A stretch of DNA of 59,547 bases from an uncultured Rhodospirillales bacterium (GTDB taxonomy: Bacteria; Pseudomonadota; Alphaproteobacteria; Azospirillales; Azospirillaceae): NCBI GenBank assembly GCA_903927615.1, contig CAIYNU010000091.1, positions 1-59,547 of the forward strand, given 5' to 3'. The notes under the pieces were generated by a model. That model worked only from the letters and a program-made list of their open reading frames with translations. It did no database searches and was not told the DNA's origin. Each line of letters begins with the position of its first letter. The first letter of the stretch is position 1. The translations under genes and the position numbers were made by a program. Shown piece after piece: positions 44,692 to 53,714 of this stretch.

Positions 44692-45504
44692 CTACCTCCC
44701 GGCCGCCAGGCCGATGCGTGAGTGGTATTGCCAAACAATAGAAGCGCACAATCCATCTAAATCACGCATGATCCGGTGTTGATCAATGCCTAAGCCGAAT
44801 AATCTTTGACGAAAATACGACCTCATTTTGCCGGGAATATCAAAATAATGAGCTGAGTCTTCTAAAGGCAGTTGCCAGGGTATATTCGGTTTTGGGTGAA
44901 CACTGAATAATCCGCTTTGTGCAGAAATTCGCGTACTTAGAGCGTTCGGAAATAAAAATTTTATTTGTGTTAAGGCAAATGGGAGGCAATTTTCAACGGG
45001 ATCGAGGACATCATCCCGGTTAAATTTATAGGCAACCACGCGGGCTGGAACTTGAACAGCTTCAGGCCGTGCATCAACTGTACTGCCGGTACTGGTCTCA
45101 ATTTTAATTAAGCCGGGTTCGGCCGTGACGGCGAAGTACGCGGCGACCCGTAGATCGGATGTCCAGTCGAGCAGGCGCGTTGGTAGGCCATGATGTTGCG
45201 CTAAGGTCAGTTTGTCCCACTCCGACATCGGTCCGGTGTCGATAAATTCGTTCGCCCAGCGTCTAAAAATCTCAAAAATCGTGACTTCATCCACTTCCGT
45301 GTATTGTGCAGCCCGCCCCACTCCAGGCACCAGACCAAAGGACCTATCCCCAAGCCCGCGAAAAACCCAGCGGGAATCCCTGTGGAGGTCAAGCCAGGAC
45401 TGAAACTCGGACCATTTCTTCCGTCGGGCGGTTTCCAGGTCTACGGGGAGGCGCCTTAATACCATCAGTCGGCCTTGATATCCTGTCACCTGAAACCAGC
45501 CCAT
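44692..45504 (-). CDS. FRG-domain protein
   Basis: About 270 residues. The domain hallmark SRWVFRGLGD (near residue 45) and the LAQHHGLPTRLLDWTSDLRVAAYFAV block are diagnostic of the FRG domain (PF08867), named after its conserved Phe-Arg-Gly. The biochemical role of most members is unclear; many occur in mobile or defence-associated loci. The gene is clearly less GC-rich than its neighbours, with long AT-rich runs near 44760-45120, a sign of horizontal transfer. The start is an ATG at 45504 or a GTG two codons upstream; an internal ATG at 45465 is also possible. It is the first gene of a two-gene unit with the acidic protein. Confidence 0.88.
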   Translation of the reverse strand: MGWFQVTGYQGRLMVLRRLPVDLETARRKKWSEFQSWLDLHRDSRWVFRGLGDRSFGLVPGVGRAAQYTEVDEVTIFEIFRRWANEFIDTGPMSEWDKLTLAQHHGLPTRLLDWTSDLRVAAYFAVTAEPGLIKIETSTGSTVDARPEAVQVPARVVAYKFNRDDVLDPVENCLPFALTQIKFLFPNALSTRISAQSGLFSVHPKPNIPWQLPLEDSAHYFDIPGKMRSYFRQRLFGLGIDQHRIMRDLDGLCASIVWQYHSRIGLAAGR

Positions 45505-45543
45505 CAGCACCCGAGTTTACGCCGACAACGCCAGTCAAGGCAA

Positions 45544-45573
45544 CCCCGCACTGGATTGCCCCGCACTGGATTG
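45544..45573. repeat. Two perfect 15-bp tandem repeats
   Basis: CCCCGCACTGGATTG occurs twice back to back (45544-45558 and 45559-45573) in the gap between the FRG gene and the ABC ATPase gene. It may be a slippage product or a regulator site. Confidence 0.6.
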
Positions 45574-45670
45574 CTTTGACCGGATCGGCCGCCGCTGGAT
45601 TGGGGCAACGGAGCGTGGTATCCGATCCCGCGCCCGTTGCCCCGGCCGGCGATCAGTCGGAGATCACGAG

Positions 45671-46423
45671 ATGTCCTCCTCCCCGGTCAAAGTGAGCGGT
45701 CTGACCAAACGCTTCGATCAGGTCGTGGCGGTGGCCGGCCTGAGTTTCACCATCGACCCGGGGACGGTGGTGGGGTTGCTGGGCGGCAACGGGGCGGGCA
45801 AGACCACCACGCTCGCCATTCTGCTGGGCCTGCTGTTGCCCAGCGCCGGCACCGTCGAGGTGCTGGGGCATGACATGACCCACAACCGCCATCGGGCGCT
45901 GCCGCGCATGAATTTCTCGTCACCCTATGTCGACTTGCCAGGGCGGCTGTCGGTGGTGGAGAATCTGACGGTGTATGGTCATCTTTACGGCATCGCACGG
46001 GTCGACCGGCGCATTGCCGATCTGGCGGAGCGTTTTGACCTGACCGGCATTCTCCGACGCCCGACCGGCAGCCTCTCCGCCGGGCAGAAGACCCGGGTGG
46101 CGCTGGCCAAGGCCCTGCTCAACGAACCGGCGCTGTTGCTGCTCGACGAACCCACCGCCTCGCTGGATCCCGACACCGCGGACTGGATTCGCGGCAGCCT
46201 CGAGTCGTATCAGCGGGCCAGCGGCGCCACCATTCTGCTGGCGTCGCATAACATGGCCGAGGTCGAACGGATGTGCGGTGACGTCCTGATGTTGCGCGAG
46301 GGCCGGCTGGTCGATCGCGGCTCGCCGGCGGCTTTGTTGGAACGCTACGGTCGCGCCACGCTGGAGCAGGTGTTTCTGGACATCGCCCGCCATCGCCGCC
46401 CGGCAGGTGTGGCAGCGACGTGA
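45671..46423 (+). CDS. ABC transporter ATP-binding protein
   Basis: About 250 residues. Walker A is GLLGGNGAGKTTTLAILLG, the signature SLSAGQKTRVALAKALL, Walker B LLLLDEPTASLD, and the switch His follows in ILLASHNM. It resembles the ABC-2 type exporter ATPases (daunorubicin/NodI-like). No permease gene is adjacent: the next gene is ftsB, and upstream lies the FRG cassette. The partner must be encoded elsewhere, or the locus has been rearranged. GGAG lies 9 nt before the ATG. Substrate unknown. Confidence 0.92.
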   Translation: MSSSPVKVSGLTKRFDQVVAVAGLSFTIDPGTVVGLLGGNGAGKTTTLAILLGLLLPSAGTVEVLGHDMTHNRHRALPRMNFSSPYVDLPGRLSVVENLTVYGHLYGIARVDRRIADLAERFDLTGILRRPTGSLSAGQKTRVALAKALLNEPALLLLDEPTASLDPDTADWIRGSLESYQRASGATILLASHNMAEVERMCGDVLMLREGRLVDRGSPAALLERYGRATLEQVFLDIARHRRPAGVAAT

Positions 46424-46507
46424 CGGCCGGGCGCGTTGCCGGCCGGTTGGGGCGTCCGGGCGCGGGGGACCGTTGACAGGCGCCGCCAAAACCGCTTCAC
46501 TTTGCCC

Positions 46508-46867
46508 ATGAGCCTCTTCATCCCCCTTCGGAAACTGCTGCGGCAAGTCGCACTCGGCGCCATCGGCCCGTTTGTGTGGGGTGGCATCGTCCTGTATTTC
46601 ACCTATTACGCGATCTATGGCGACCGTGGCCTGATGGCCATGCGCCAGCTTCAGAACGAGGCGGAGCAAGCCCAGGCCCGTCTGGACGAGGTCCGTAAGG
46701 AGCGGGTTCGCCTGGAAAGCCGGACGGCGCTGTTGCGCCCGGACAACCTTGATCGCGATATGCTCGACGAGCGGGCGCGGCTGATGCTGAACTACAGCCA
46801 TCCCGATGACATCGTGATCATGCTGCCCCAGCGCACCGAACTGCCGGCGGTGGCCAAGGACCATTAA
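46508..46867 (+). CDS. ftsB: FtsB/DivIC-type septum formation initiator
   Basis: About 119 residues. One membrane segment (about 18-40; GPFVWGGIVLYFTYYAIYG) is followed by a leucine-zipper coiled coil (LMAMRQLQNEAEQAQARLDEVRKERVRLESR) and a short LRPDNLDRDMLDERARLMLNYSHPDDIVIM block typical of alphaproteobacterial FtsB-like proteins. It would link FtsL and FtsQ in the divisome. The ribosome-binding site is weak. In many relatives it lies near eno and pdh genes; here it follows an ABC ATPase gene. Confidence 0.85.
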   Translation: MSLFIPLRKLLRQVALGAIGPFVWGGIVLYFTYYAIYGDRGLMAMRQLQNEAEQAQARLDEVRKERVRLESRTALLRPDNLDRDMLDERARLMLNYSHPDDIVIMLPQRTELPAVAKDH

Positions 46868-46945
46868 AGGGTCCCGGGTTCAACGCACCCCCGTCCGGGC
46901 CGGCAGGGCGCCGGTCCCGGCACAGTCCACAAAACCAGATCGGCC

Positions 46946-48028
46946 TCAGGTTCGCCACGCCTTCCAGTCGGCGCGGGTGGCGTCGGCCATGGCTTCGGCG
47001 GCGTGGCGCAGCCAGCGCGGGGCGCGCCCCTTCAGGTCGGCGCCCACCAGGGCGGCCAAAGCCGGCCCGCTGCCCCAATGGACATTGGCGGTTTCGCGCC
47101 CCATGGCCCGCAACAGCCGCTTGTCGTCCCGCTGGTGGGGTAGGGCGGCCAGCTCGACCCGACTGCAATGGGGGGCCAATCGGCGCACCACCCAGCCGTC
47201 GGTCCGGTCCGGGGACAGGTCGTAGGCGAGGAAGGGATCGGGGCAGCGGACGGCCGCCGCCACCAGATCACCGCACCGGATGGTCGCGGCGCCATCGCCC
47301 CGCACCCAGCTCCAGGCCGACGGGTAGAGCGCCTTGACCTCCCTGGCCACGGCGCTGCCGCCCGAGGCGGCGATGGCGACGAAGCGCCGCCGGCCCAAAC
47401 TGCCGAGCCCGGCAACCCGCGGGGCGATGCGGCGCAGTTGGGCGTCCGCGGGCAGGTGAGCGATCAGCCGCGCCCGGATGTCCGGTCCCGGGTCGGCGTC
47501 CGTCAGTCCGTTCAGTTTCTCCCAAAATCGCTCGGGATTGCGCAATTCGCCGAGCGCCAGGTCCCGTAACCAGCCATGGTCTTCTTCCAGCACGAACGGG
47601 TGTCCGCCGGCCAGGCCCTTCTGATAGCCGTCCAGAATCGCCTCGGCGACGTCATCGGCGGACAGCGCGCGGTCGTCCAGGGCGATCAGCGCGCTGGTGG
47701 CCAGCCGGACCAGATCCAGGGTGTAGGGCATGACCTGGGCCTCGTCGGCATCATTCAGGCCCCAGACCAGCCGGCCTTCGGCGTCGCGCCAGGTGCCGAA
47801 ATTTTCCACATGGAGATCGCCGACCGCCAGCACCGCCGGCGCCGTGACCAACGCGGGGCACACCGCCGGCCACAGCCGACACCAGCGGTAAAAGGTCGCC
47901 CGCAGGAACGGGAACAGGCTTTCGGCCATCAGGGTGTGCTTGAGGTCCAAATCCCCGGCCACCACCGGTCCCCGGGTTGCGAGCCAAGCCTCGTAGGCCC
48001 GGGTATCGGCATGAATGGTGATGGACAT
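46946..48028 (-). CDS. DUF2252-family protein
   Basis: About 360 residues. The core motif VGDLHVENFGTWRDAEGRLVWGLNDADEAQ and the VRLATSALIAL segment identify the DUF2252 family, which has a protein-kinase-like fold related to aminoglycoside phosphotransferases. The GDLHxxNFG block corresponds to the catalytic loop. No substrate is known. The ATG at 48028 follows TTTGGAG; an earlier start at 48040 has no better site. It faces ftsB and stands alone before topA on the same strand. Confidence 0.85.
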   Translation of the reverse strand: MSITIHADTRAYEAWLATRGPVVAGDLDLKHTLMAESLFPFLRATFYRWCRLWPAVCPALVTAPAVLAVGDLHVENFGTWRDAEGRLVWGLNDADEAQVMPYTLDLVRLATSALIALDDRALSADDVAEAILDGYQKGLAGGHPFVLEEDHGWLRDLALGELRNPERFWEKLNGLTDADPGPDIRARLIAHLPADAQLRRIAPRVAGLGSLGRRRFVAIAASGGSAVAREVKALYPSAWSWVRGDGAATIRCGDLVAAAVRCPDPFLAYDLSPDRTDGWVVRRLAPHCSRVELAALPHQRDDKRLLRAMGRETANVHWGSGPALAALVGADLKGRAPRWLRHAAEAMADATRADWKAWRT

Positions 48029-48168
48029 CGGCCACTCCAAAGGGTGTCCCGGCGACGGGGTCCGGGTATGAATGGCAAAGGAGGCTATAGCGATCCATCT
48101 TCAAGTCAAGAAGCCACCGCGTCGCTCTCGTTGCGACGATGCGCTGTCGGCTCGACGGGAGCCAAACC

Positions 48169-51100
48169 TCAGGTCGCCGCGGTCTTTCGGCTTCGGGTTG
48201 GTTTGACCTGCGTGGTGTCGTTCGCCGCCGCGGTCGCGGTCGCCGGAGGGATCCCGCTCTTTGGCGCGCTCTTATTGGTCGGGGTGGCCTCGGCTTTGGC
48301 CGCCTTGGGTGCGGCTTTAGCCTTGGCGACGGCCGTCGGGCCGGCCTTTGCCCCGGTCTTGGCCTCGGCCTTCGCTTCGGCGTCTTCGACGAGAGCCGTT
48401 GCGGGGCGATCGGCTGTGACCGTGGCGGCCTTGGTCTTCGCCCTGGCCCTAACGGCTTTCACCGGGGGGGCGGTCGGCCCGGTCGTCTCAAGCTCGGGCC
48501 GTTCAGCCGCCCCGGGCGACCCGGCACCCGCTTCGGCCTTGGTCTTTTTGGTGGTTTTGGCCTTGGCGCCGCCGGGTGTCTTGCCCTGACCGGCCTTGGC
48601 CACCTTGGCCGCCAGCAACTCGACCGCTTCGTCCAGGGTGAGGTCTTCGGCGGTCATGGACTTCGGCAGCGACGCATAGACCTTGCCGTGTTTGGCGTAG
48701 GGGCCGTAACGACCGCTGCCGACGGTAATCGGCTTGCCGTCGGCAGGATGATCGCCCAAGGCCCGCCCCGGGTTCGCCGCGGCCTTCTGGCTGCCTTCGG
48801 CGAGCACCACCACCGCCCGATTGATCCCGATGGTCAGCACATCGTCGTCTTCGGGCAGTGACTTGTAGAGGTTGCCGTGCCGGAGATAAGGGCCAAAACG
48901 GCCGATGCCGGCGGTGATCGGCGCGTTGCCCTCGGGATGCCGTCCGATCTCCCGGGGCAGGGCCAGCAGGGCCAGCGCGGTTGCCAGATCCAGGTCGGCC
49001 GGGCTGATGCCCTTGGGGACCGAGACCCGCTTGGGCTTGTCCTCGTCTTTGGCCTTACTTTTGGCCTTGCGTTTCGGCTTCGGCTTGTCCGGGGCCGGCT
49101 CGGCCGGGGGCGGGGCCGCGGCTTCGACGGCCGGGCCGAGTTGGATATAGGTGCCGTAGGGGCCACGCCGGACGGTGACCGGCAGGCCGGTACCGGGATC
49201 CTGACCCAACAGGCGCGGGCCTTCCAAGGCCTCCCGGGTCTCTTCGCCGTTGGCCGGGGCGACCGCCAGCGGCCGGGTGTAGCGGCATTCGGGGTAGCGC
49301 GCGCAACCGATGAACGCGCCGTTGCGGCTCAGCCGCAGACCGAGCCGGCCCTGGTTGCAGGCGGGGCAGGTCCGGGGCGAGGCGCCGGTGGCGGTGGTCT
49401 CGGACGGGAAGAAATGGGCGCCCAGCGAGGCGTCGAGGGTATCGATGACCTGGGTGATGGTCAGGTCTTTGGTTCCGTCGATGGACACCGAAAAGGCGCG
49501 CCAGAAGTCGCGCAGCACCGCCTTCCAGTCGATCCGGCCATCGGAGATGTCGTCAAGCCGGTTTTCCAGATCCGCGGTGAAGGTGTACTCGACATAGCGG
49601 TTGAAGAAGCTTTCCAGGAAGGCCGTCACCAGCCGGCCGCGGTCTTCAGGGACGAACCGCTTCTTGTCCAGCCGGACATAGCTACGGTCCTGGAGAACCT
49701 GAAGGATGCTGGCATAGGTCGACGGCCGGCCGATTCCCAGCTCTTCCAGGCGCTTGACCAGGCTTGCTTCGGTGTAGCGCGGCGGCGGCTGGGTGGAGTG
49801 CTGGTCGGCGTGGATGTCTCCCCGGGCCAGCGGGTCGCGCTCTTTGACCGGTGGCAGCCGGCGTTCCGCCTCGTCATCGGTGGCGTCGTCGTCCCGGTCT
49901 TCCTTGTAGACGCGCAGGAAGCCGTCGAAGACCACGATCGAGCCGGTGGCGCGCAGCACCACATCGGCCGTGGGCGAGGCGATATCCACCGTCGCCTGAT
50001 CGAGCACCGCCGAAGCCATCTGGCAGGCGATGGTCCGCTTCCACACCATTTCATAAAGCCGCAACTCGTCCCGGTCGAGAAACCGGGCGACATCCTCGGC
50101 CCGGCGGGTCAGATCGGTGGGCCGGATCGCTTCGTGGGCTTCTTGGGCGTTCTTGGCGCTGGCCTTGTAGAGCCGGGGCGACGACGGCAGGTAGCGGTCG
50201 CCGTAACTGCCGCCGATCAGGGCGCGGGCGCCGTTGATCGCCTCGTTGGACAAGGACACGCCGTCGGTTCGCATGTAGGTAATCAGACCCACGGTCTCGC
50301 CGCCGATGTCGATGCCCTCGTAAAGCTTTTGGGCGATGCGCATGGTGCGGGTGGCGCCCAGTCCAAGCTTGCGCGAGGCCTCTTGTTGCAGCGTGGAGGT
50401 GGTAAACGGCGGGTAGGGGTTGCGCTTGACCTGCTTGTGCTCGACCGACGCCACCGAGAAGGTCAGCGGCTTCAGGCGTTCCACCACCGCCTCGGCGGCG
50501 GCCTTATCGCCCAGCGCGAACTTGTCGAGCTTTTTGCCGTCAAGCTGGATCAACCGGGCATTGAAGCTGGCGCCTTCCGGGGTTTGGAACGTGACCTCGA
50601 TGGTCCAGAATTCCTGGGGCCGGAACGCCTCGATCTCGCCTTCGCGCTCGCACACCAGGCGCAAGGCGACCGATTGCACCCGGCCCGCCGATTTCGCGCC
50701 GGGCAGTTTGCGCCACAGCACCGGCGACAGGGTGAAGCCGACCAGATAGTCCAGGGCGCGGCGGGCCAGATAGGCCTCGACCAGTTCCCGATTGACGGCG
50801 CGGGGGGCCGCCATGGCCGCCAACACCGCACTTTTGGTGATTTCGTTGAAGGTGACGCGCTCAATCTGAATCTTGGCGGGCAGGCGCTGTTCCCGGAGCA
50901 ATTCTTCGACGTGCCAGGCGATGGCCTCGCCCTCGCGATCCGGATCGGTTGCCAGATAAACCCGGGCGGCGCCCTTGGCGGCGCGCACGATCTCGTCAAG
51001 GTGGCGCTTGGAGCGTTCGCCCAATTCCCAATCCATGGCGAAGTCTTCATCCGGGCGAACCGAACCGTCGCGGGCGGGCAAATCCCGGACGTGACCGAAG

Positions 51101-51192
51101 CTCGCCAGCACGGTGAAGTCGGACCCCAGATACTTGTTGATCGTCTTGGCCTTGGCCGGCGATTCGACGATGACGACATTGCTGACCGGCAC
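48169..51192 (-). CDS. topA: DNA topoisomerase I
   Basis: About 1007 residues. The TOPRIM domain has VVIVESPAKAKTINKYLG and YLATDPDREGEAIAWHVEEL. The active-site Tyr lies in GLITYMRTDGVSLS (near residue 306). One zinc-ribbon follows (CPACNQG...CARYPEC, near 610-640), then Toprim_C repeats (GIGRFGPYLRHGNLYKSLP). The last 140 or so residues are a Lys/Ala/Pro-rich tail, basic and probably disordered, longer than in E. coli. The GTG start at 51192 has GGAGGA just upstream and gives the standard MxxVVIVESPAK opening. It relaxes negative supercoils. It follows dprA on the same strand by 64 nt, the usual alphaproteobacterial order. Confidence 0.97.
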   Translation of the reverse strand: MPVSNVVIVESPAKAKTINKYLGSDFTVLASFGHVRDLPARDGSVRPDEDFAMDWELGERSKRHLDEIVRAAKGAARVYLATDPDREGEAIAWHVEELLREQRLPAKIQIERVTFNEITKSAVLAAMAAPRAVNRELVEAYLARRALDYLVGFTLSPVLWRKLPGAKSAGRVQSVALRLVCEREGEIEAFRPQEFWTIEVTFQTPEGASFNARLIQLDGKKLDKFALGDKAAAEAVVERLKPLTFSVASVEHKQVKRNPYPPFTTSTLQQEASRKLGLGATRTMRIAQKLYEGIDIGGETVGLITYMRTDGVSLSNEAINGARALIGGSYGDRYLPSSPRLYKASAKNAQEAHEAIRPTDLTRRAEDVARFLDRDELRLYEMVWKRTIACQMASAVLDQATVDIASPTADVVLRATGSIVVFDGFLRVYKEDRDDDATDDEAERRLPPVKERDPLARGDIHADQHSTQPPPRYTEASLVKRLEELGIGRPSTYASILQVLQDRSYVRLDKKRFVPEDRGRLVTAFLESFFNRYVEYTFTADLENRLDDISDGRIDWKAVLRDFWRAFSVSIDGTKDLTITQVIDTLDASLGAHFFPSETTATGASPRTCPACNQGRLGLRLSRNGAFIGCARYPECRYTRPLAVAPANGEETREALEGPRLLGQDPGTGLPVTVRRGPYGTYIQLGPAVEAAAPPPAEPAPDKPKPKRKAKSKAKDEDKPKRVSVPKGISPADLDLATALALLALPREIGRHPEGNAPITAGIGRFGPYLRHGNLYKSLPEDDDVLTIGINRAVVVLAEGSQKAAANPGRALGDHPADGKPITVGSGRYGPYAKHGKVYASLPKSMTAEDLTLDEAVELLAAKVAKAGQGKTPGGAKAKTTKKTKAEAGAGSPGAAERPELETTGPTAPPVKAVRARAKTKAATVTADRPATALVEDAEAKAEAKTGAKAGPTAVAKAKAAPKAAKAEATPTNKSAPKSGIPPATATAAANDTTQVKPTRSRKTAAT

Positions 51193-51256
51193 GAGTCCTC
51201 CCGTCCTCCCTGCTTCCGTTACGAGGCGGCACGCAAAACGCTGGATCCCCGAAATT

Positions 51257-52405
51257 TTACATTCCCGATTCGATCTCCGGGATCGAGATCAGGTTCACTT
51301 GATTGCCTGGCCGCCGTTCCGCCCGTCCGGCCAGTTCCAATTCCAGCACCACGGTTTGAACGATCGCCGCAGACAATTGACAGCCACGGACCAGTTCGTC
51401 AATTGGAACCGGCGACGGGCTGAGGCTTTCCAGCACCAGGGCGCGGGCGCGGACCAGATCGGTCTCGTCGGGGGGCGGCGACGGTTTGGCCGCCGGACCG
51501 CTTTCGGCGCCCTCGCCAGCCTTGGGGCGGGTCAGGTGCGCCAGCGCCTGGAGCACGTCGGCGGCGGATTGAATCAGGGTGGCGCCTTCGCGGATCAGGC
51601 TGTTGGTGCCCTGGCAGCGCGGGTCCAGGGGGGAGCCCGGGACCGCCAGCACCTCGCGGCCCTGTTCAAGGGCAAAGCGCGTGGTGATCAGGGACCCCGA
51701 CTTGAGCGCCGCCTCCACCACCACCACGCCCTGGGACAACCCCGAGATCAGCCGGTTGCGGCGGGGGAAGTGGCGGGCCTGGGGTTGGGTTGCCACCGGA
51801 TTCTCGGAAATCGCCACACCTTCCACGATCAGGCGGCGGTACAGTGCCTCATTCTCCTCGGGGTAGATCACGTCGACACCACCCGCCAGCACCGCTACGG
51901 TACCGCCGGCCATGGCGCCCTCGTGGGCCGCGGCATCGATGCCCCGGGCCAGCCCCGAGACCACCACCAGTCCGGCCTCGCTCAGGTCCCGGGCCAGCAG
52001 GTGCGCAAAGCGCCGGCCGTTGGCCGAAGCGTTGCGGGCGCCGATCACCGCCACCGCCGGGCGCCGCAACAGGTGAGCATGCCCCAACACGAACAACAGG
52101 GGCGGCCGGTCATCGACGGTGGCCAGGGCCTCCGGATAATCGGGCTCGCAGGCGGCCAGCACACGGACTCCCGCCCGGGCGCAGGCCGCCAGTTCGCGCT
52201 CGGCCTCGGCCTTGGTGGGGATGCGCAACGCCTTGGTTCGGCCGCCCTGCCGGGCCAGGTCGGGCAACGCCTTGAGCGCCGCCGCGGCCGAGCCGTATTG
52301 CACCAGCAACCGGAAAAAGGTGATCGGTCCGACATTCTCGGCCCGGATCAAGCGCAACCAGTCCTGTCGCTCCGCATCGGACAGCGGGCGGCGAGTGAGA
52401 GTCAT
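51257..52405 (-). CDS. dprA: DNA-processing protein DprA
   Basis: About 382 residues. The Rossmann-like core has VAVIGARNASANGRRFAHLLARDLSEAGLVVVSGLARGIDAAAHEGAM and VAVLAGGVDVIYPEENEALYRRL, then GREVLAVPGSPLDPRCQGTNSLIREGATL. A C-terminal winged-helix segment (PSPVPIDELVRGCQLSAAIVQTVVLELELAGR) is present. It loads RecA on incoming single-stranded DNA in natural transformation. The ATG at 52405 is the first one giving a standard N-terminus. It is directly upstream of topA, as often seen. Confidence 0.95.
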   Translation of the reverse strand: MTLTRRPLSDAERQDWLRLIRAENVGPITFFRLLVQYGSAAAALKALPDLARQGGRTKALRIPTKAEAERELAACARAGVRVLAACEPDYPEALATVDDRPPLLFVLGHAHLLRRPAVAVIGARNASANGRRFAHLLARDLSEAGLVVVSGLARGIDAAAHEGAMAGGTVAVLAGGVDVIYPEENEALYRRLIVEGVAISENPVATQPQARHFPRRNRLISGLSQGVVVVEAALKSGSLITTRFALEQGREVLAVPGSPLDPRCQGTNSLIREGATLIQSAADVLQALAHLTRPKAGEGAESGPAAKPSPPPDETDLVRARALVLESLSPSPVPIDELVRGCQLSAAIVQTVVLELELAGRAERRPGNQVNLISIPEIESGM

Positions 52406-52519
52406 GGGGGGCCATTCGGGGGGTGGTGGCAACGATCTCCGGTGTTTCGCGCGATCGCAACGGTGCGGTCAAGCGCGGAATGCGTGGGTGGAGGGCTGCG
52501 TCCGGCGAGGCCGCGGGCC

Positions 52520-53050
52520 TCACCCTTCCGGCCGGTATTCGGCGCGGCAGTTGGGGGTTTCCCAGACCACCAGGGCGGTGAGGACGGCCAGGCCCTGGCT
52601 TCGCGCCACCACCCGGGGGGCCAGACGCTCGAACCAGTGTTTGGCCAGGCATTCGGCGGTGGGCTGGCCGGAAATCAGGTAGAGCTTGGTGCCGAGCCGG
52701 CAGTCGGTGGTGGTGGCGGCACCGGTGGTGCGGACGGTGTCGCGCAGGGCCGAGAGCCATGCCTCGGGCACCGCGTGGGCGGGGGCGAGCCAATGCAGGA
52801 AATCGGTGTCGTCGCAGCAGGCGATGAAACCATGGTCGCAGGGCTGATCGATCTCGGCCATCATCTCGTCCTTGAGGAACGAGAAGTCGATCACCATGCC
52901 GGTTTGCTCGCCGTTGGCGTGAAGATGGCGCGCCTGACTGCTGGCTTCGATGGTGTAGCGGTGGCCATGCAGGTGACGGCATTTGGAGCCGTGGGTCATG
53001 ATGCGGTGGCCGGCATCGATGGCGATCTGGCGGGTCACGGAAAAGATCAT
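52520..53050 (-). CDS. queD: 6-carboxytetrahydropterin synthase (QueD)
   Basis: About 176 residues. The zinc ligands are His15 (DAGHRIM) and the CRHLHGHRY cluster, with the catalytic Cys24. VIDFSFLKDEM and PCDHGFIACCDDTDF follow, and PTAECLAKHWFERL supplies the late acidic residue. It converts dihydroneopterin triphosphate to 6-carboxytetrahydropterin for queuosine. It is longer than the 121-residue E. coli enzyme, mostly in the middle. The ATG at 53050 overlaps the queE stop in an ATGA quartet, so the two are coupled. queC and folE are not in the window. Confidence 0.92.
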   Translation of the reverse strand: MIFSVTRQIAIDAGHRIMTHGSKCRHLHGHRYTIEASSQARHLHANGEQTGMVIDFSFLKDEMMAEIDQPCDHGFIACCDDTDFLHWLAPAHAVPEAWLSALRDTVRTTGAATTTDCRLGTKLYLISGQPTAECLAKHWFERLAPRVVARSQGLAVLTALVVWETPNCRAEYRPEG

Positions 53051-53676
53051 GGAATTCCTATCAGCTTGTGCGTCTGAAGGCTGAGCCGCCAACGGGGGTG
53101 ATCCAGGCAGTAGGCGACCGCCGCCGCGGTGTTGGCGACTCGCTCGGGGCCGTCCTGGGGTTGCAGCCAGAACTGCTCGAAGGGCAGGTCGGTCAGGCCG
53201 GCCGGGTCCAAACCCGGCTGGGGGAAGACCAGTTTCAGTTCCCGGCCGTGCCGGAGCAGCCAGGGGGCGGCGGCCTTGGGGCTGACGCACAGCCAGTCGA
53301 TGCCGTCGGGTGGCAGGCGGGTGCCGTTGGTCTCGACCGCGATTTCAAAGCCGCCGGCGTGGCAGGCGGCAATCAGCGGTGCATCCAGTTGGAGCAGCGG
53401 TTCACCGCCGGTAAAGACCACCAACCGCCGCTCGGGCGGGTGACCCCAGTGGCTGGCGATGGCGGCGGCCAGGTCCGGGGCGGTGTCAAAGCGGCCGCCG
53501 CCGCTGCCGTCGGTGCCGACGAAATCGGTGTCGCAAAACCGGCAGGCGGCTTCGGCGCGGTCGGCCTCGCGTCCCGACCACAGGTTACACCCGGCGAAGC
53601 GGCAGAACACCGCGGCCCGGCCCGCTTGCCCGCCTTCGCCTTGCAGGGTCTTGAAGAGTTCTTTGACGGCGTACAC
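53047..53676 (-). CDS. queE: 7-carboxy-7-deazaguanine synthase (QueE), radical SAM
   Basis: About 209 residues. The opening YAVKELFKTLQGEGGQAGR is typical of QueE. The cluster is Cys30-X14-Cys45-X2-Cys48 (CNLWSG...CRFC), the expanded spacing known for this subfamily rather than the usual CX3CX2C. FTGGEPLLQLD and ETNGTRLPPDGIDWLCVSPKA follow. It rearranges 6-carboxytetrahydropterin to 7-carboxy-7-deazaguanine using SAM. It precedes queD with a 4-nt overlap and follows the hydroxylase gene pair by 38 nt on the same strand. Confidence 0.94.
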   Translation of the reverse strand: MYAVKELFKTLQGEGGQAGRAAVFCRFAGCNLWSGREADRAEAACRFCDTDFVGTDGSGGGRFDTAPDLAAAIASHWGHPPERRLVVFTGGEPLLQLDAPLIAACHAGGFEIAVETNGTRLPPDGIDWLCVSPKAAAPWLLRHGRELKLVFPQPGLDPAGLTDLPFEQFWLQPQDGPERVANTAAAVAYCLDHPRWRLSLQTHKLIGIP

Positions 53677-53714
53677 GGGTCACGTCCTCGCGCAGGTGTT
53701 GGCCGAGGGCATCC

